Of a stretch of DNA of 58,391 nt, positions 16,011 through 25,168 are shown piece after piece. This stretch comes from CAYQUL01 sp964568925 (GTDB lineage Bacteria; Patescibacteriota; Microgenomatia; UBA8517), in contig CAZMSJ010000006.1 of assembly GCA_964568925.1 (NCBI GenBank), positions 1 through 58,391 on the forward strand, written 5' to 3'. The position numbers were made by a program, and so were the translations under genes. The notes below the pieces were generated by a model that saw only the letters and a program-made list of their open reading frames with translations, ran no database searches and was not told the origin of the DNA. Each line of letters opens with the position of its first letter. Positions within the stretch are counted from its first letter, which is position 1.

Positions 16011-16559
16011 TTATCGTCTTACAAATGCGTTTAGCGCTTCAATACTTGCTTGATCAGCAAGGTATCGAGGTAATTCATTGACTGGTTTCCACAAAACATG
16101 GTCAAATCCAGTCGGTGTATCAGTATCATCTTCAACTGGTAAAGCGTACCAAACATCGATATGTGATTTGCACACTGAGCCATGAATTTGACTCTTTGTT
16201 ATCCATATTGGATTTGTACTGAAATCAGGTGCAAGAGTTATCCCAAATTGATCAACAAGAGCTCGCTTCAGAGTTTCAATACAGCGCTCTGCTCTTGATT
16301 CAGACTTTTTCTCTCCCACATGTGCTTGTGGAAACATATATTGATTTGTCTCACTATTAAAACCAATTAAAAGTTTTGTAATACCTTCCTCCTCTCGTGA
16401 GAGGAAAAGGGAAACACACACATGATGTTTGTTGTTTTCAAATTGTGCTAAGTCCCCTTCTTTGATTCGACCAATCAGATGAATCCTCGTGTTACTCGAA
16501 AGAATTGGTAACATCGCAAGGTCCATAAGCTCTCGCTCAAGTGCTGTTGTTGTAATCAT
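16011..16559 (-). CDS. Nudix-like protein with degenerate Nudix box
   Basis: A 182-residue protein with the sequence layout of a Nudix hydrolase. The expected Nudix box region reads FPQAHVGEKKSES followed by ETLKRALVDQFGI, where the catalytic R-E-x-x-E-E-x-G core is largely replaced. It may therefore be inactive, or act on an unusual substrate. ATG at 16559 is chosen because it overlaps the stop of the upstream gene by ATGA; a longer in-frame start at 16622 would overlap that gene by 67 nt. It is co-transcribed with the small upstream gene. Confidence 0.6.
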   Translation of the reverse strand: MITTTALERELMDLAMLPILSSNTRIHLIGRIKEGDLAQFENNKHHVCVSLFLSREEEGITKLLIGFNSETNQYMFPQAHVGEKKSESRAERCIETLKRALVDQFGITLAPDFSTNPIWITKSQIHGSVCKSHIDVWYALPVEDDTDTPTGFDHVLWKPVNELPRYLADQASIEALNAFVRR

Positions 16560-16861
16560 GTTGAATGCTCCACAACAAGCGACATATCCCAATTGATCAA
16601 CACATGCATATCGCATTTCCATTCACCAAACATGGCAACAACTGCCTCACAGACAACAAGTTCAGGAACATCGTCTGTAATATAGACTACATATTCATGA
16701 GATTCGGTATCCCAGACGAGAGCAATGGCGTCTTTCTGAACAAATAGCCGTTCACGGATGACTCGAACTGTGACACCTTGACCAGAAGGTTGTGCGTCAT
16801 CAATTACCTGAGGATGTATTTGCCTCACAGTACCTTTTTTTTGAACAAAAATCCTAACCAC
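16556..16861 (-). CDS. small hypothetical protein (101 aa), partner of the Nudix-like gene
   Basis: A soluble 101-residue protein without a recognised family. It has alternating beta-type stretches, such as DAIALVWDTESHEYVVYI. The GTG start follows a good Shine-Dalgarno site (AAGGAG, about 7 nt upstream). It is translationally coupled to the Nudix-like protein through a 4-nt overlap. Confidence 0.6.
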   Translation of the reverse strand: MVRIFVQKKGTVRQIHPQVIDDAQPSGQGVTVRVIRERLFVQKDAIALVWDTESHEYVVYITDDVPELVVCEAVVAMFGEWKCDMHVLINWDMSLVVEHST

Positions 16862-16932
16862 AATTCACTCCTTTTACTTTTCTCTAGAGTCTCTCTTTTT
16901 GGTAGACGTAGGGGAATTATAAGCTTTATGGC

Positions 16933-18090
16933 TTATTTTTCAAAATATGTCTTTGTGGAGAGCTTGTCAGGAAGGTAGCTTTTGTCGTCATACATTTGAT
17001 ATCCCTTTCCATACCCAAGCTCTTTCATGAGTGAAGTTGGTGCATTTCGAACATGCATGGGGATCGGCAAATTTCCAAAATTTGTAACATCTGCTCGTGC
17101 CTTCTGGAACGCGTCATATGAGCGACGATCCTTTTTTGCAGTAGCTAAATAAACAACTCCATGTGCCAAGTTTATAGAGCACTCGGGATATCCAATAATC
17201 TCGCATGATCGGAACACTTCATTTGCAACAACCAGAGCTGTCGGCGCTGCCATGCCAATATCTTCAGATGCAAAAACGACCATTCGTCTGGCAATGTATA
17301 ACGGGTCTTGTCCTGCTTCAATCATGCGAGCCAGGTAATAGAGAGCTGCATCTGGTTGTGAGGCACGCATAGATTTTATAAAGGCAGAAATGGTGTTGTA
17401 ATGCTCTTCACCTTCTCGATCAAACCCAATGCTTTTTCGCTGCATCGCTTGCTCAAGTTCGGCAACAGAAATGGTTCCTTTCTGAGAAATACTTAATGCA
17501 ATCTCGAGTACATTCAGTAATATTCTGGCGTCACCATTTGATGAGCGGATGAGAAATTCACGAGCGTCAGCGGAGAGCTTTTTCTTTGTGTTGGTAAGTG
17601 CACGAGAAAGTACTTGTTCTAAGTCTTCTTGCCCTAACTCTTTTAGGACTAAGACCCGAGAACGAGAAAGCAGTGGACGTATAACTTCAAATGATGGGTT
17701 CTCGGTCGTTGCACCAATTAAAATCATTGCCCCTTTTTCGACTAATGGTAATAGTTTGTCTTGTTGTGCTTTATTAAATCGATGTATTTCATCAATGAAG
17801 ACAATAGGTGAGAGCTCGGACTCTGTCGTGAGAGCCGCTGCAATTTCTTTAGCGGATGTACTGACCGCACTAAACTCAAAGAATGGTCGATCGAGCTCTT
17901 TGGCGATGATACGAGCAAGTGTTGTTTTCCCGACACCTGGTGGTCCCCAGAAAATAAGAGATGGGAAAAAGCCAGTTTTTTTAGATTGGGTAATTAAAGA
18001 AGGAATAATCTTCCCATCTCCAACTAAATGTAGTTGCCCAACATAGTCGGCAAGAGTCGCGGGTCGTTGTTGTTCAGCCAGTGGTTGCAT
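16933..18090 (-). CDS. rarA: replication-associated recombination protein A (RarA/MgsA), AAA+ ATPase
   Basis: A 385-residue AAA+ ATPase of the RarA/WRNIP1 family, which acts at stalled replication forks. Walker A is WGPPGVGKTT, Walker B is VFIDEIHRF, sensor 1 is GATTENPSF, and the C-terminal tetramer domain has YYLARMIEAGQDPLYIARR. ATG at 18090 (MQPLAEQQRP) is chosen because family members begin with this Ala/Pro-rich phrase; an in-frame ATG at 18138 would add 16 residues. It is divergent from the spermidine-synthase-like gene with about 70 nt between starts. Confidence 0.95.
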   Translation of the reverse strand: MQPLAEQQRPATLADYVGQLHLVGDGKIIPSLITQSKKTGFFPSLIFWGPPGVGKTTLARIIAKELDRPFFEFSAVSTSAKEIAAALTTESELSPIVFIDEIHRFNKAQQDKLLPLVEKGAMILIGATTENPSFEVIRPLLSRSRVLVLKELGQEDLEQVLSRALTNTKKKLSADAREFLIRSSNGDARILLNVLEIALSISQKGTISVAELEQAMQRKSIGFDREGEEHYNTISAFIKSMRASQPDAALYYLARMIEAGQDPLYIARRMVVFASEDIGMAAPTALVVANEVFRSCEIIGYPECSINLAHGVVYLATAKKDRRSYDAFQKARADVTNFGNLPIPMHVRNAPTSLMKELGYGKGYQMYDDKSYLPDKLSTKTYFEK

Positions 18091-18159
18091 GTAGTCAGTG
18101 TAAACCGAATAAAGCACGAAGTAAATCTTTGCTTCCATTCATTTGTTACAATACGAGAT

Positions 18160-18825
18160 ATGGCTTCACTGAAAAACTTTTTACACGATGGTTCTATTGT
18201 TTTTAAAGAAGTGGTCTCTCCAATTAACGGACTATTAACGGTTAAGTGGGACATTACCTTTGGATATCAGATCATGGGTGGTGGTTTGTGGCAAGTTGGT
18301 GGACCAGTACGAACTATTTGGAAATATGCTCTCGATCACTTGAAGAAGAAGAAAGAGGTCAAACGAGCTCTGATATTAGGGCTTGGTGGAGGATCAATTG
18401 CAAAGATTATCCGAGACAACTGGAATGAGTCATCTGTCGTTGGAGTGGACATCGATAAGGTTATCGTTGATCTTGGTATCGACTATTTAGGACTCGATAA
18501 ATTAAACGTTGATATCGTAATTGGTGATGCATTTGACTATCTTCACAAAGAGAAGAAAACCTATGATTTGATTTGTGTTGATACCTATGTTGGCGATTCT
18601 TTCCCAAAACAGTTTGAGTCTGAAGGATTTTTGCACGATGTATCTAAACACTTAGAAGATGATGGTGTCGCAATTTTTAATCGGTTGTACTACTCAGACA
18701 AGCGAAAGATTGCAGATCATTTTGAAAAGGAGCTGTCACACTACTTTGCACGAGTCGAGCCTCTCTATCCTGAACTATCAGCTCTTTATGTGTGCTCAAA
18801 GAGTCATGTGGGGATGACTAAGTAA
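18160..18825 (+). CDS. spermidine-synthase-like methyltransferase-fold protein
   Basis: A 221-residue Rossmann-fold protein. The SAM/decarboxy-SAM loop is ALILGLGGGSIAK (about 68-80), followed by VVGVDIDKVIVDLG and GDAFDYL, all typical of the spermidine synthase/SpeE-like superfamily, and an ICVDTYVGD motif. It is shorter than SpeE and lacks much of the N-terminal beta domain, so it may be a methyltransferase instead. ATG at 18160 follows an extended -10 (TGtTACAAT) by 7 nt, indicating a leaderless mRNA. Its 3' end overlaps the convergent LiaI-like gene by 22 nt. Confidence 0.75.
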   Translation: MASLKNFLHDGSIVFKEVVSPINGLLTVKWDITFGYQIMGGGLWQVGGPVRTIWKYALDHLKKKKEVKRALILGLGGGSIAKIIRDNWNESSVVGVDIDKVIVDLGIDYLGLDKLNVDIVIGDAFDYLHKEKKTYDLICVDTYVGDSFPKQFESEGFLHDVSKHLEDDGVAIFNRLYYSDKRKIADHFEKELSHYFARVEPLYPELSALYVCSKSHVGMTK

Positions 18826-19100
18826 CTTTCTGGGTTTTGATCTTCTGTGTTGTTTATTGCTGGTCTTGTCTTTCCTGTTCCAGCCAAGATCATTAAGAAA
18901 ACAAGAATAGCCAAGAGAAGAATAACCAATCGCTTTGCCTTTTGCTCTAAGTGAAGCATTTGAATCCCCAGGACAATAATAACCAGTGGCCAAAACTGTG
19001 TGATTGTTTGCCAAATGCTCCATGAGACAAATCCAGTCGTATTGCCAAGTAAAACAAGTCCCGTGAAGAGTACCCAAAAACCAATCAGTTCTTTTTTCAT
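18804..19100 (-). CDS. small LiaI/LiaF-type membrane protein
   Basis: A 98-residue protein with three hydrophobic helices (about 7-22, 32-47 and 54-70). The phrase FWPLVIIVLGIQML, typical of the LiaI-LiaF transmembrane region, recurs as LWPLVIIALGFMMI at the end of the PspC gene product upstream. The start overlaps the pspC stop by ATGA (19097-19100), so the two are coupled. It likely acts in the envelope with the PspC protein and the ABC exporter. Confidence 0.7.
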   Translation of the reverse strand: MKKELIGFWVLFTGLVLLGNTTGFVSWSIWQTITQFWPLVIIVLGIQMLHLEQKAKRLVILLLAILVFLMILAGTGKTRPAINNTEDQNPESYLVIPT

Positions 19101-19543
19101 TTTTTGCGAGAAATCATCATAAATCCAAGTGCAATGATAACAAGTGGCCACAACTTACTGATACTAACTAAGTGGTATCCAAAATTGTTCATGAGAAAGA
19201 TGATTCCCATGGCGATGACAACGATACCAATAAACATTTTATTGTTGTTGTCCGTTTTGATGTTTTTGCCGAAGTTATTTGCAGTCTCTTTCAACTCTTC
19301 AATATTTTCATGAATCGTATCATTAACTGACTTTGATATGTTTTTCTTTGTTGGAATAATTACCCAGAGAATAAGGTACAACAGGAGGCCTGTTCCCCCA
19401 AAGATAAATGCTACGAGAAAGACTAACCGAACGAGAGTTGAGTCAATTCCAAATGTCTCAGCAAGTCCACCACAGACACCACCAATGACTTTGTCAGTCT
19501 CAGATCTATAGAGGATTTTGTTTTGTTTTTCTTTTGCTTTCAT
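19097..19543 (-). CDS. PspC-domain membrane protein
   Basis: A 148-residue protein with an N-terminal PspC domain (YRSETDKVIGGVCGGLAE, followed by FGIDSTLVRLVF and two hydrophobic stretches), a charged middle, and a C-terminal LiaF-like pair of helices. PspC proteins respond to envelope stress. ATG at 19543 is chosen over an upstream in-frame start at 19645, which would lie inside the permease gene. A TATCCT -10 candidate ends 6 nt before the ATG, so this gene may have its own leaderless transcript in addition to read-through from the ABC genes. Confidence 0.85.
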   Translation of the reverse strand: MKAKEKQNKILYRSETDKVIGGVCGGLAETFGIDSTLVRLVFLVAFIFGGTGLLLYLILWVIIPTKKNISKSVNDTIHENIEELKETANNFGKNIKTDNNNKMFIGIVVIAMGIIFLMNNFGYHLVSISKLWPLVIIALGFMMISRKK

Positions 19544-19586
19544 ATTCAAAGGATACCTTTTTTTGAAAAGATTACAAGAAAATTTG

Positions 19587-20366
19587 TTATCTATTTCGCT
19601 CGTTACGAATGAAGAAGAATGTTCCAACAACGAGGAAGAGTACAAAGTAAGCTAAAATAACAGCGAGATCAATACCAGTGTTAAAGATGACGATCTTCTT
19701 GTATGCAGGGTCACCTGCAAAATAAACACTTCGTATAAGGTCAACTGCATAAGTCATTGGCACAATTCGTGACAAGACAAACAATACTGGTGGAAGGTTA
19801 ATAATTGGGCTAAAGACACCTGCCAAGAAAAACTGTGGAAAAATGACAAACGGAAAAATTTGATTGGCACTACGCTGACTCTTTAAGTTACTTAATACAA
19901 AGACTCCAAATGCACCACCAAACATACAGACGATTAAGAAGAATGGAATTAACTTAACAATCATCAATAGATCTACATGGATTCCAATGATTATTCCAAA
20001 AACGATAATTCCAATAAGTTGGGTTAAGGCTACCATTGATTCACCAAGGATCTTTCCAACAATAATTGAGTATCGGGAGATTGGTGAGATAAAAATTTCT
20101 TGACTGAAGTCGTTTTCTCGATCTTCAATTAAAGAGATAACTCCACTTGCTGTTGATTGGAACAAGGTTTGGCCAAGGACACCTGCAAAGATAAAAGCTA
20201 AAAAGTCGTAACCTGCGTTAGTTGCCAAGTTTGATTGCAAACTTCCACCTAACACTCCAATAAAGATCACTGGGAAAATAAGGGTCGCAATTATTCGAGA
20301 TCTGTCACGCAACAATTTGGTGAAATCTCGGAAGGCGATGGTTAGGATTGCATTTACTTCTCTCAT
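19587..20366 (-). CDS. ABC-2 type exporter permease
   Basis: A 259-residue integral membrane protein with about six helices, of the ABC-2 family that includes DrrB and drug or polysaccharide exporters. The conserved FPVIFIGVLGG and the ABC-2 signature phrase PISRYSIIVGKILGES are visible. The start lies 5 nt after the stop of its ATPase partner, so they form one transporter. Substrate unknown; the neighbours PspC and bactofilin-like suggest an envelope role. Confidence 0.85.
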   Translation of the reverse strand: MREVNAILTIAFRDFTKLLRDRSRIIATLIFPVIFIGVLGGSLQSNLATNAGYDFLAFIFAGVLGQTLFQSTASGVISLIEDRENDFSQEIFISPISRYSIIVGKILGESMVALTQLIGIIVFGIIIGIHVDLLMIVKLIPFFLIVCMFGGAFGVFVLSNLKSQRSANQIFPFVIFPQFFLAGVFSPIINLPPVLFVLSRIVPMTYAVDLIRSVYFAGDPAYKKIVIFNTGIDLAVILAYFVLFLVVGTFFFIRNERNR

Positions 20367-20371
20367 ATTTT

Positions 20372-21136
20372 TTAGATAAAGTCGTGCTTAATAATATTTA
20401 TGTAAGCTTCTTCAAGTGTTTTGGCACCTTTTTTTAATTGCTTAGGTGTTCCTTGTGCAATTACTTTTCCATGATTAATGATACAGACCGTATCAGCATC
20501 TTCTGCCTCCTCAAGGTAATGTGTAGTTAAAAACACGGTAGTCTTTTCTTTCTTTCTCACTTCTTTCAAATACTCCCACAAGGTTTGTCGTGAAAGGGGA
20601 TCAAGTCCACTTGTTGGTTCATCAAGGAATAACACCTTCGGTTTGTGCATCAAAGATCTCACGATTTCGAGCTTTCGCTTCATTCCACCAGAGAAGGTTT
20701 TGATTGGTTTAAATATTTCTTTCTCAATTCCAAGAATAGTAGAGAGCTCGAATACACGCTCTTTGTATTCTTTTGGCATCAAGCCAAATGTTGGTCGAAA
20801 TGGGTACAATCCGTAGAGAATTGCATGAAATCTAATGTTTTCCTCAGCTGTGAGATTTAAGTCAAGACTTGGGTTTTGAAAGATGATTCCAATATGATTT
20901 CGTACTTCCGTTCCTTTGCTGTCAACATCAAATCCTGCAATTTGAACTTTGCCACCTGTTTTTGAAAGAGTTGTCGTGAGAATTGAGATCGTTGTTGTTT
21001 TTCCTGCACCATTTGGACCAAGGAGCGCGAAGAACTCACCTTCGTTTACGGTAAAGCTGACATCATCGACAGCGTTTACTGTTGCGGTGTTGTATTTTTT
21101 AATGAGGTTTTTAACTACAATTGCATGTTTAGCCAC
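20372..21136 (-). CDS. ABC transporter ATP-binding protein (DrrA-like)
   Basis: A 254-residue ATPase with Walker A GPNGAGKTT, the Q-loop at IFQNPSLD, signature FSGGMKRKLE, Walker B VLFLDEPTSGLD and the switch His in TTHYLEEA. It powers the ABC-2 permease encoded directly downstream. The start is GTG (MAKHAIVV), 7 nt after TACAAT on the minus strand, so the mRNA is probably leaderless. Confidence 0.93.
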   Translation of the reverse strand: MAKHAIVVKNLIKKYNTATVNAVDDVSFTVNEGEFFALLGPNGAGKTTTISILTTTLSKTGGKVQIAGFDVDSKGTEVRNHIGIIFQNPSLDLNLTAEENIRFHAILYGLYPFRPTFGLMPKEYKERVFELSTILGIEKEIFKPIKTFSGGMKRKLEIVRSLMHKPKVLFLDEPTSGLDPLSRQTLWEYLKEVRKKEKTTVFLTTHYLEEAEDADTVCIINHGKVIAQGTPKQLKKGAKTLEEAYINIIKHDFI

Positions 21137-21143
21137 AAATATT

Positions 21144-21149
21144 ATTGTA
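21144..21149 (-). promoter_or_regulatory. -10 hexamer of the ABC exporter operon, 7 nt before a GTG start
   Basis: The minus strand reads TACAAT followed by AATATTT and the GTG of the ATPase gene. No Shine-Dalgarno sequence fits between. Confidence 0.55.
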
Positions 21150-21193
21150 AACTAGCACTGGACAATTTCAAGTGATAAAACGGAAGCCTAAGT

Positions 21194-22294
21194 TTAAACG
21201 AGTTTAGAAGCTTTATTCATTGCCCATGTTCTCTTGTCATTGCTAATCGCGGCACCAATAGCGGCGAGGGACACAATTGACTTAACGATTGCGCCAACAA
21301 ACGGAATCATAGAAAGGACATAGTAGATTAAGATTCCAACAAAGAGACTCTTTGTTAAGCCTCCCTTATTCTTCATCAGTCGAAATACAAATGCTCCAAT
21401 TGCGATAATTGCAAAGATACGTGCAACGTAGAGATACGCAATCAGTGCAAAGATCAGCATAAAGGCGAGTGGAATTCCGAGAATTGTTGCAAAGAGGAGA
21501 ATAATTACTAGTGGAATTAATATTGTTGCAAAAAATCCACGAAGCATTGATTTGCCAAATTCAGTGTGAAGGATCTCTTCTCCACGAGCCACATATCGTG
21601 GAAGGAACTTAATCATCAGGAGTCCAATGATAATTGTCGTGATTAAACTTCCAATCATTGATATACCGTTAAAGACTCGACTGGTATTCTCGGCGTCTTG
21701 TTTAATATTTGCCTTGGTGTTTGTCGCAACGTGATTTGTTTCACCAGTAACCTTTGAACCATTGGTGATAAGTGCGTCTCTCTCACTCCAGTAGGTTAAG
21801 TTCCCCACAACGGTTGCTTGTGAAAGGGTTACATTACTTGCAACGAGTCGTACATCTCGTCCAACCTTTCCAGAAAGAGTTGCGTTATTGGTAAACCCTA
21901 AAACGCTTCCCCCCACTTTTGCCTCAGGTGACCAGGTGATTGTTCCACCTGCAACTGTGGCGTTTTTTACTACACTTCCCATGATCGTGATATCTCCACC
22001 GGCTACGCGAACGTTTCCATTTACCACTCCTCCGATATAGACATTACCTCCAACAGCCAACACGTCACCATTTACTACTCCATTTACAATGACTGAGCCA
22101 CCAGCCAAATACACATCACCGTTTACGGTACCTAAAACTTGTACACTTTTATTTGCTGCAAAGTAGTCACCTTGTACTGTTTTTCCTGATTCAAGTATTG
22201 TTCCTGGGTTTTGGTCATCAGCAGCATATGCGTTTTTGACAAAAACAAGAGATAAGACAGTTAGAAGGATTGAAGCGATAATTTTCTTGTACAT
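21194..22294 (-). CDS. bactofilin-like beta-solenoid protein with signal peptide and C-terminal membrane region
   Basis: A 366-residue protein. A signal peptide (cleavage near AYAAD) is followed by about 150 residues of short repeats of the form V-N-G-D-V-x-x-x-G-G (about 57-135), as in bactofilin/polymer-forming beta-solenoids. From about residue 205 there are several membrane helices. The solenoid would lie outside the membrane, unlike ordinary cytoplasmic bactofilins. A TATGAT -10 lies 6 nt before the ATG. It is upstream of and in the same direction as the ABC-PspC operon. Probably an envelope scaffold; exact role unknown. Confidence 0.75.
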   Translation of the reverse strand: MYKKIIASILLTVLSLVFVKNAYAADDQNPGTILESGKTVQGDYFAANKSVQVLGTVNGDVYLAGGSVIVNGVVNGDVLAVGGNVYIGGVVNGNVRVAGGDITIMGSVVKNATVAGGTITWSPEAKVGGSVLGFTNNATLSGKVGRDVRLVASNVTLSQATVVGNLTYWSERDALITNGSKVTGETNHVATNTKANIKQDAENTSRVFNGISMIGSLITTIIIGLLMIKFLPRYVARGEEILHTEFGKSMLRGFFATILIPLVIILLFATILGIPLAFMLIFALIAYLYVARIFAIIAIGAFVFRLMKNKGGLTKSLFVGILIYYVLSMIPFVGAIVKSIVSLAAIGAAISNDKRTWAMNKASKLV

Positions 22295-22404
22295 ACGTTC
22301 ATCATATTCTAAAGAAAAGAATCAATGCAAGAGAGAACAAAAGGAGCGCTTGATTCAGGTACCTGAATCGCAGTACAATCAGCCCTACTACACATTTATC
22401 ACGT

Positions 22405-25116
22405 ATGAAATTCTTCAAAAATTTGCTTGATGTAAACCACCGTGAAGTTGAGACCTTACGAAAAACGATTGAGAAGGTATCTACCTTTGAGTCTGAAGTC
22501 AAAAAAATGAAAGATGCAGATTTTGCAAAAAAGACTGCAGAATTTAGAGAAGCACTAAAAAACGGCACAAAACTCGAGACATTACTTCCTGAAGCATTTG
22601 CTCTTGTCAGAGAAGCAAGTCACAGAGCTTTAGGTCTTTCTCACTATGACGTTCAGTTAATTGCAGCAGCAGCTCTTTTTACCGGTAAGGTAAGTGAACA
22701 AAAAACTGGTGAGGGAAAAACACTGTCAGCCGTCCCTGCTTTGTATCTTCGAGCATTAACTGGTAAAGGTGCACATTTAGTTACTGTTAACGATTATTTG
22801 GCACGACGTGACTCAGGGTGGAATGGTCCAACATTCCATTTATTAGGAATGACTGTTGCAGTCATTGCAGGAGAACAAAAGAGTTATATCTATGATCCAA
22901 AGTATCGTGACGATAGTCATGGAGACGAGAGACTTGCTCACTTAAAGCCTTGCACAAGACAAGAAGCATACGCGGCAGACATTACCTACGGAACAAATAA
23001 TGAATTTGGATTCGATTATCTTCGAGATAACATGGTGAGCTCAAAGCACGAAATGGTGCAACGAGGACACTACTTCGCAATTGTTGACGAAGTCGACTCT
23101 GTTTTAATTGATGAAGCTCGTACCCCACTTATTATCTCAGCCCCAGATAGTGAACCAACTGATAAGTACTACACCTTTGCAAAAATGATCGACAAGTTAA
23201 ATGCCGACACAGATTTCACGATCGATGAGAAATCAAAGTCAGCATCCCTAACTGAACACGGTATCCAAAAAATCGAAAAGATCTTGGGAGTAGATAACTT
23301 ATATGAAAAAGATTTCGAAGCAATCCATCACATTGAAAATGCACTCCGTGCACGATCATTGTATTTGCAAGATCGTGAATATGTTGTTCGAGACAACCAA
23401 GTCATTATTGTTGACGAATTTACCGGACGACTTATGCCAGGACGACGATGGAGTGATGGATTGCACCAAGCTGTTGAAGCCAAAGAAGGTGTTGCTGTTC
23501 AACAGGAAAGTAAAACTCTTGCAACCATCTCATTCCAGAATTACTTCCGTATGTATGAGGCTTTGTCAGGTATGACTGGTACTGCTGCAACTGAGGCAAG
23601 TGAATTTAAGAAGATTTATAACCTTGATGTTGTTGTTATCCCAACACACAGGTCAAATGTTCGAAAAGACGCAGGAGATGTTGTTTATAAAACAGTAAAC
23701 GCAAAATACACGGCGTTAGCTGATGAAGTTCTTGAACGCAACAAGAACGGGCAACCAGTGTTAATTGGTACAACTTCTATTGAAAAGAATGAAATCATCA
23801 GTCAGATTTTGACCCGCAAGAAAATTAAGCATCAGGTATTAAATGCAAAAAACCATGAAAGTGAAGCGATGATCTTGGCAGAGGCAGGGAAACCAAATGC
23901 TGTTACCGTTGCAACAAACATGGCAGGTCGAGGTGTTGATATTATTCTTGGAGGAACAACCCCACAGAGACCTGAAGGTGTAAGTGAAGACAAATGGAAA
24001 AAGTCTAAAGATTATTTGGAATGGAAAGAAGCACACGAGAAAGTCGTTGCCTCAGGAGGACTCCACGTTATTGGAACAGAACGACATGAAAGTCGACGTA
24101 TTGATAATCAGCTTCGTGGACGTGCCGGTCGACAAGGTGATCCTGGTTCAACTCTGTTCTATCTCTCACTTGAAGATGATTTGATGAGAATCTTTGGTGG
24201 TGATCAGATCAAAAGCATTATGGATAAATTGCGATTGCCTGAAGATCAGCCAATCCAGAATGGTTTGGTAACCCGATCCATTGAGCAATCTCAAGTAAAG
24301 GTTGAAGGATTCCACTTTGATCAGCGTAAACGTCTTGTCGAGTACGACGATGTCGCCAATCAGCAGCGTGAAATTGTATACAAGCTTCGTGGCAGAATTC
24401 TCTCTGGAGAAAATGTAAAAGAAGAAATTCTTCGAAAGTTGCATGAGCAGGTTGACTATATGATGTTGGTTGCATGGGCAGATGATGAACCACTTCCTGA
24501 CTACGAAAAACTCGGTGTTGCCCTTTCTCACATCATTCCATTTGATGATGCATCTCGCGTACGAGTTGAGAAAGAAATGGCGAAACTGTCTGATCGAGAA
24601 AAGCTTTCAGAATTTTTGAAGAAGATTATTTCTGATACCTATCAATCACGAGAGGAGTCAGTCACAAGTACTTCGATGCGAGAAATCGAGAAGTATGCCT
24701 ATCTTGGAGCAATTGATCATTTGTGGATCGATCATATTGACCACATTGATGGTCTTCGAGAAGGGGTAATGCTTCGAGCATACGGACAACGTGATCCATT
24801 AGTTGAATTTAAGGCTGAAGCCTATGATTTGTTTGAAAAATTATTGGAGCACATTGATCAGGAACTTGCATCTCGTATCTTTAGAATTAGTTTGACCAGT
24901 AATCAAATTTCAGAGATTCCATTGAGTACTGCAATTACCAACGTTGATCAATCTGACCACATGGGCTTAGTTGACGATGCCACCGCCAAGCTTGCAACGA
25001 CTGGGCACAAAATGAAAAGCACTACTCACAAGAAAATGAGTAGAAATGATGTGTGTTGGTGTGGTAGTGGAAAGAAGTGGAAAAAGTGCCACTATCCGAA
25101 GCTTCCACCTCAATAA
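22405..25116 (+). CDS. secA: preprotein translocase subunit SecA
   Basis: A 903-residue SecA, the ATPase that drives proteins through SecYEG. Walker A is GEGKTL in KTGEGKTLS, the DEAD-type Walker B is VDEVDSVLIDEARTP, helicase motifs TGTAATE and NMAGRGVDI are present, and the C-terminus carries the zinc-binding SEC-C motif (CWCGSGKKWKKCH). The length is normal. The ATG at 22405 gives the usual N-terminus. There is no clear Shine-Dalgarno site upstream; a TACAAT candidate lies 25 nt before the start. Confidence 0.97.
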   Translation: MKFFKNLLDVNHREVETLRKTIEKVSTFESEVKKMKDADFAKKTAEFREALKNGTKLETLLPEAFALVREASHRALGLSHYDVQLIAAAALFTGKVSEQKTGEGKTLSAVPALYLRALTGKGAHLVTVNDYLARRDSGWNGPTFHLLGMTVAVIAGEQKSYIYDPKYRDDSHGDERLAHLKPCTRQEAYAADITYGTNNEFGFDYLRDNMVSSKHEMVQRGHYFAIVDEVDSVLIDEARTPLIISAPDSEPTDKYYTFAKMIDKLNADTDFTIDEKSKSASLTEHGIQKIEKILGVDNLYEKDFEAIHHIENALRARSLYLQDREYVVRDNQVIIVDEFTGRLMPGRRWSDGLHQAVEAKEGVAVQQESKTLATISFQNYFRMYEALSGMTGTAATEASEFKKIYNLDVVVIPTHRSNVRKDAGDVVYKTVNAKYTALADEVLERNKNGQPVLIGTTSIEKNEIISQILTRKKIKHQVLNAKNHESEAMILAEAGKPNAVTVATNMAGRGVDIILGGTTPQRPEGVSEDKWKKSKDYLEWKEAHEKVVASGGLHVIGTERHESRRIDNQLRGRAGRQGDPGSTLFYLSLEDDLMRIFGGDQIKSIMDKLRLPEDQPIQNGLVTRSIEQSQVKVEGFHFDQRKRLVEYDDVANQQREIVYKLRGRILSGENVKEEILRKLHEQVDYMMLVAWADDEPLPDYEKLGVALSHIIPFDDASRVRVEKEMAKLSDREKLSEFLKKIISDTYQSREESVTSTSMREIEKYAYLGAIDHLWIDHIDHIDGLREGVMLRAYGQRDPLVEFKAEAYDLFEKLLEHIDQELASRIFRISLTSNQISEIPLSTAITNVDQSDHMGLVDDATAKLATTGHKMKSTTHKKMSRNDVCWCGSGKKWKKCHYPKLPPQ

Positions 25117-25155
25117 TTGACTCCTTTTGCTCTACGGAAACCCTCTCACGTGTGA

Positions 25156-25161
25156 TATAAT
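25156..25161 (+). promoter_or_regulatory. extended -10 (TGaTATAAT) 7 nt before a start codon
   Basis: A perfect TATAAT with the TG extension is followed by only seven bases before the ATG of the methyltransferase gene. Confidence 0.65.
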
Positions 25162-25168
25162 CAATATT

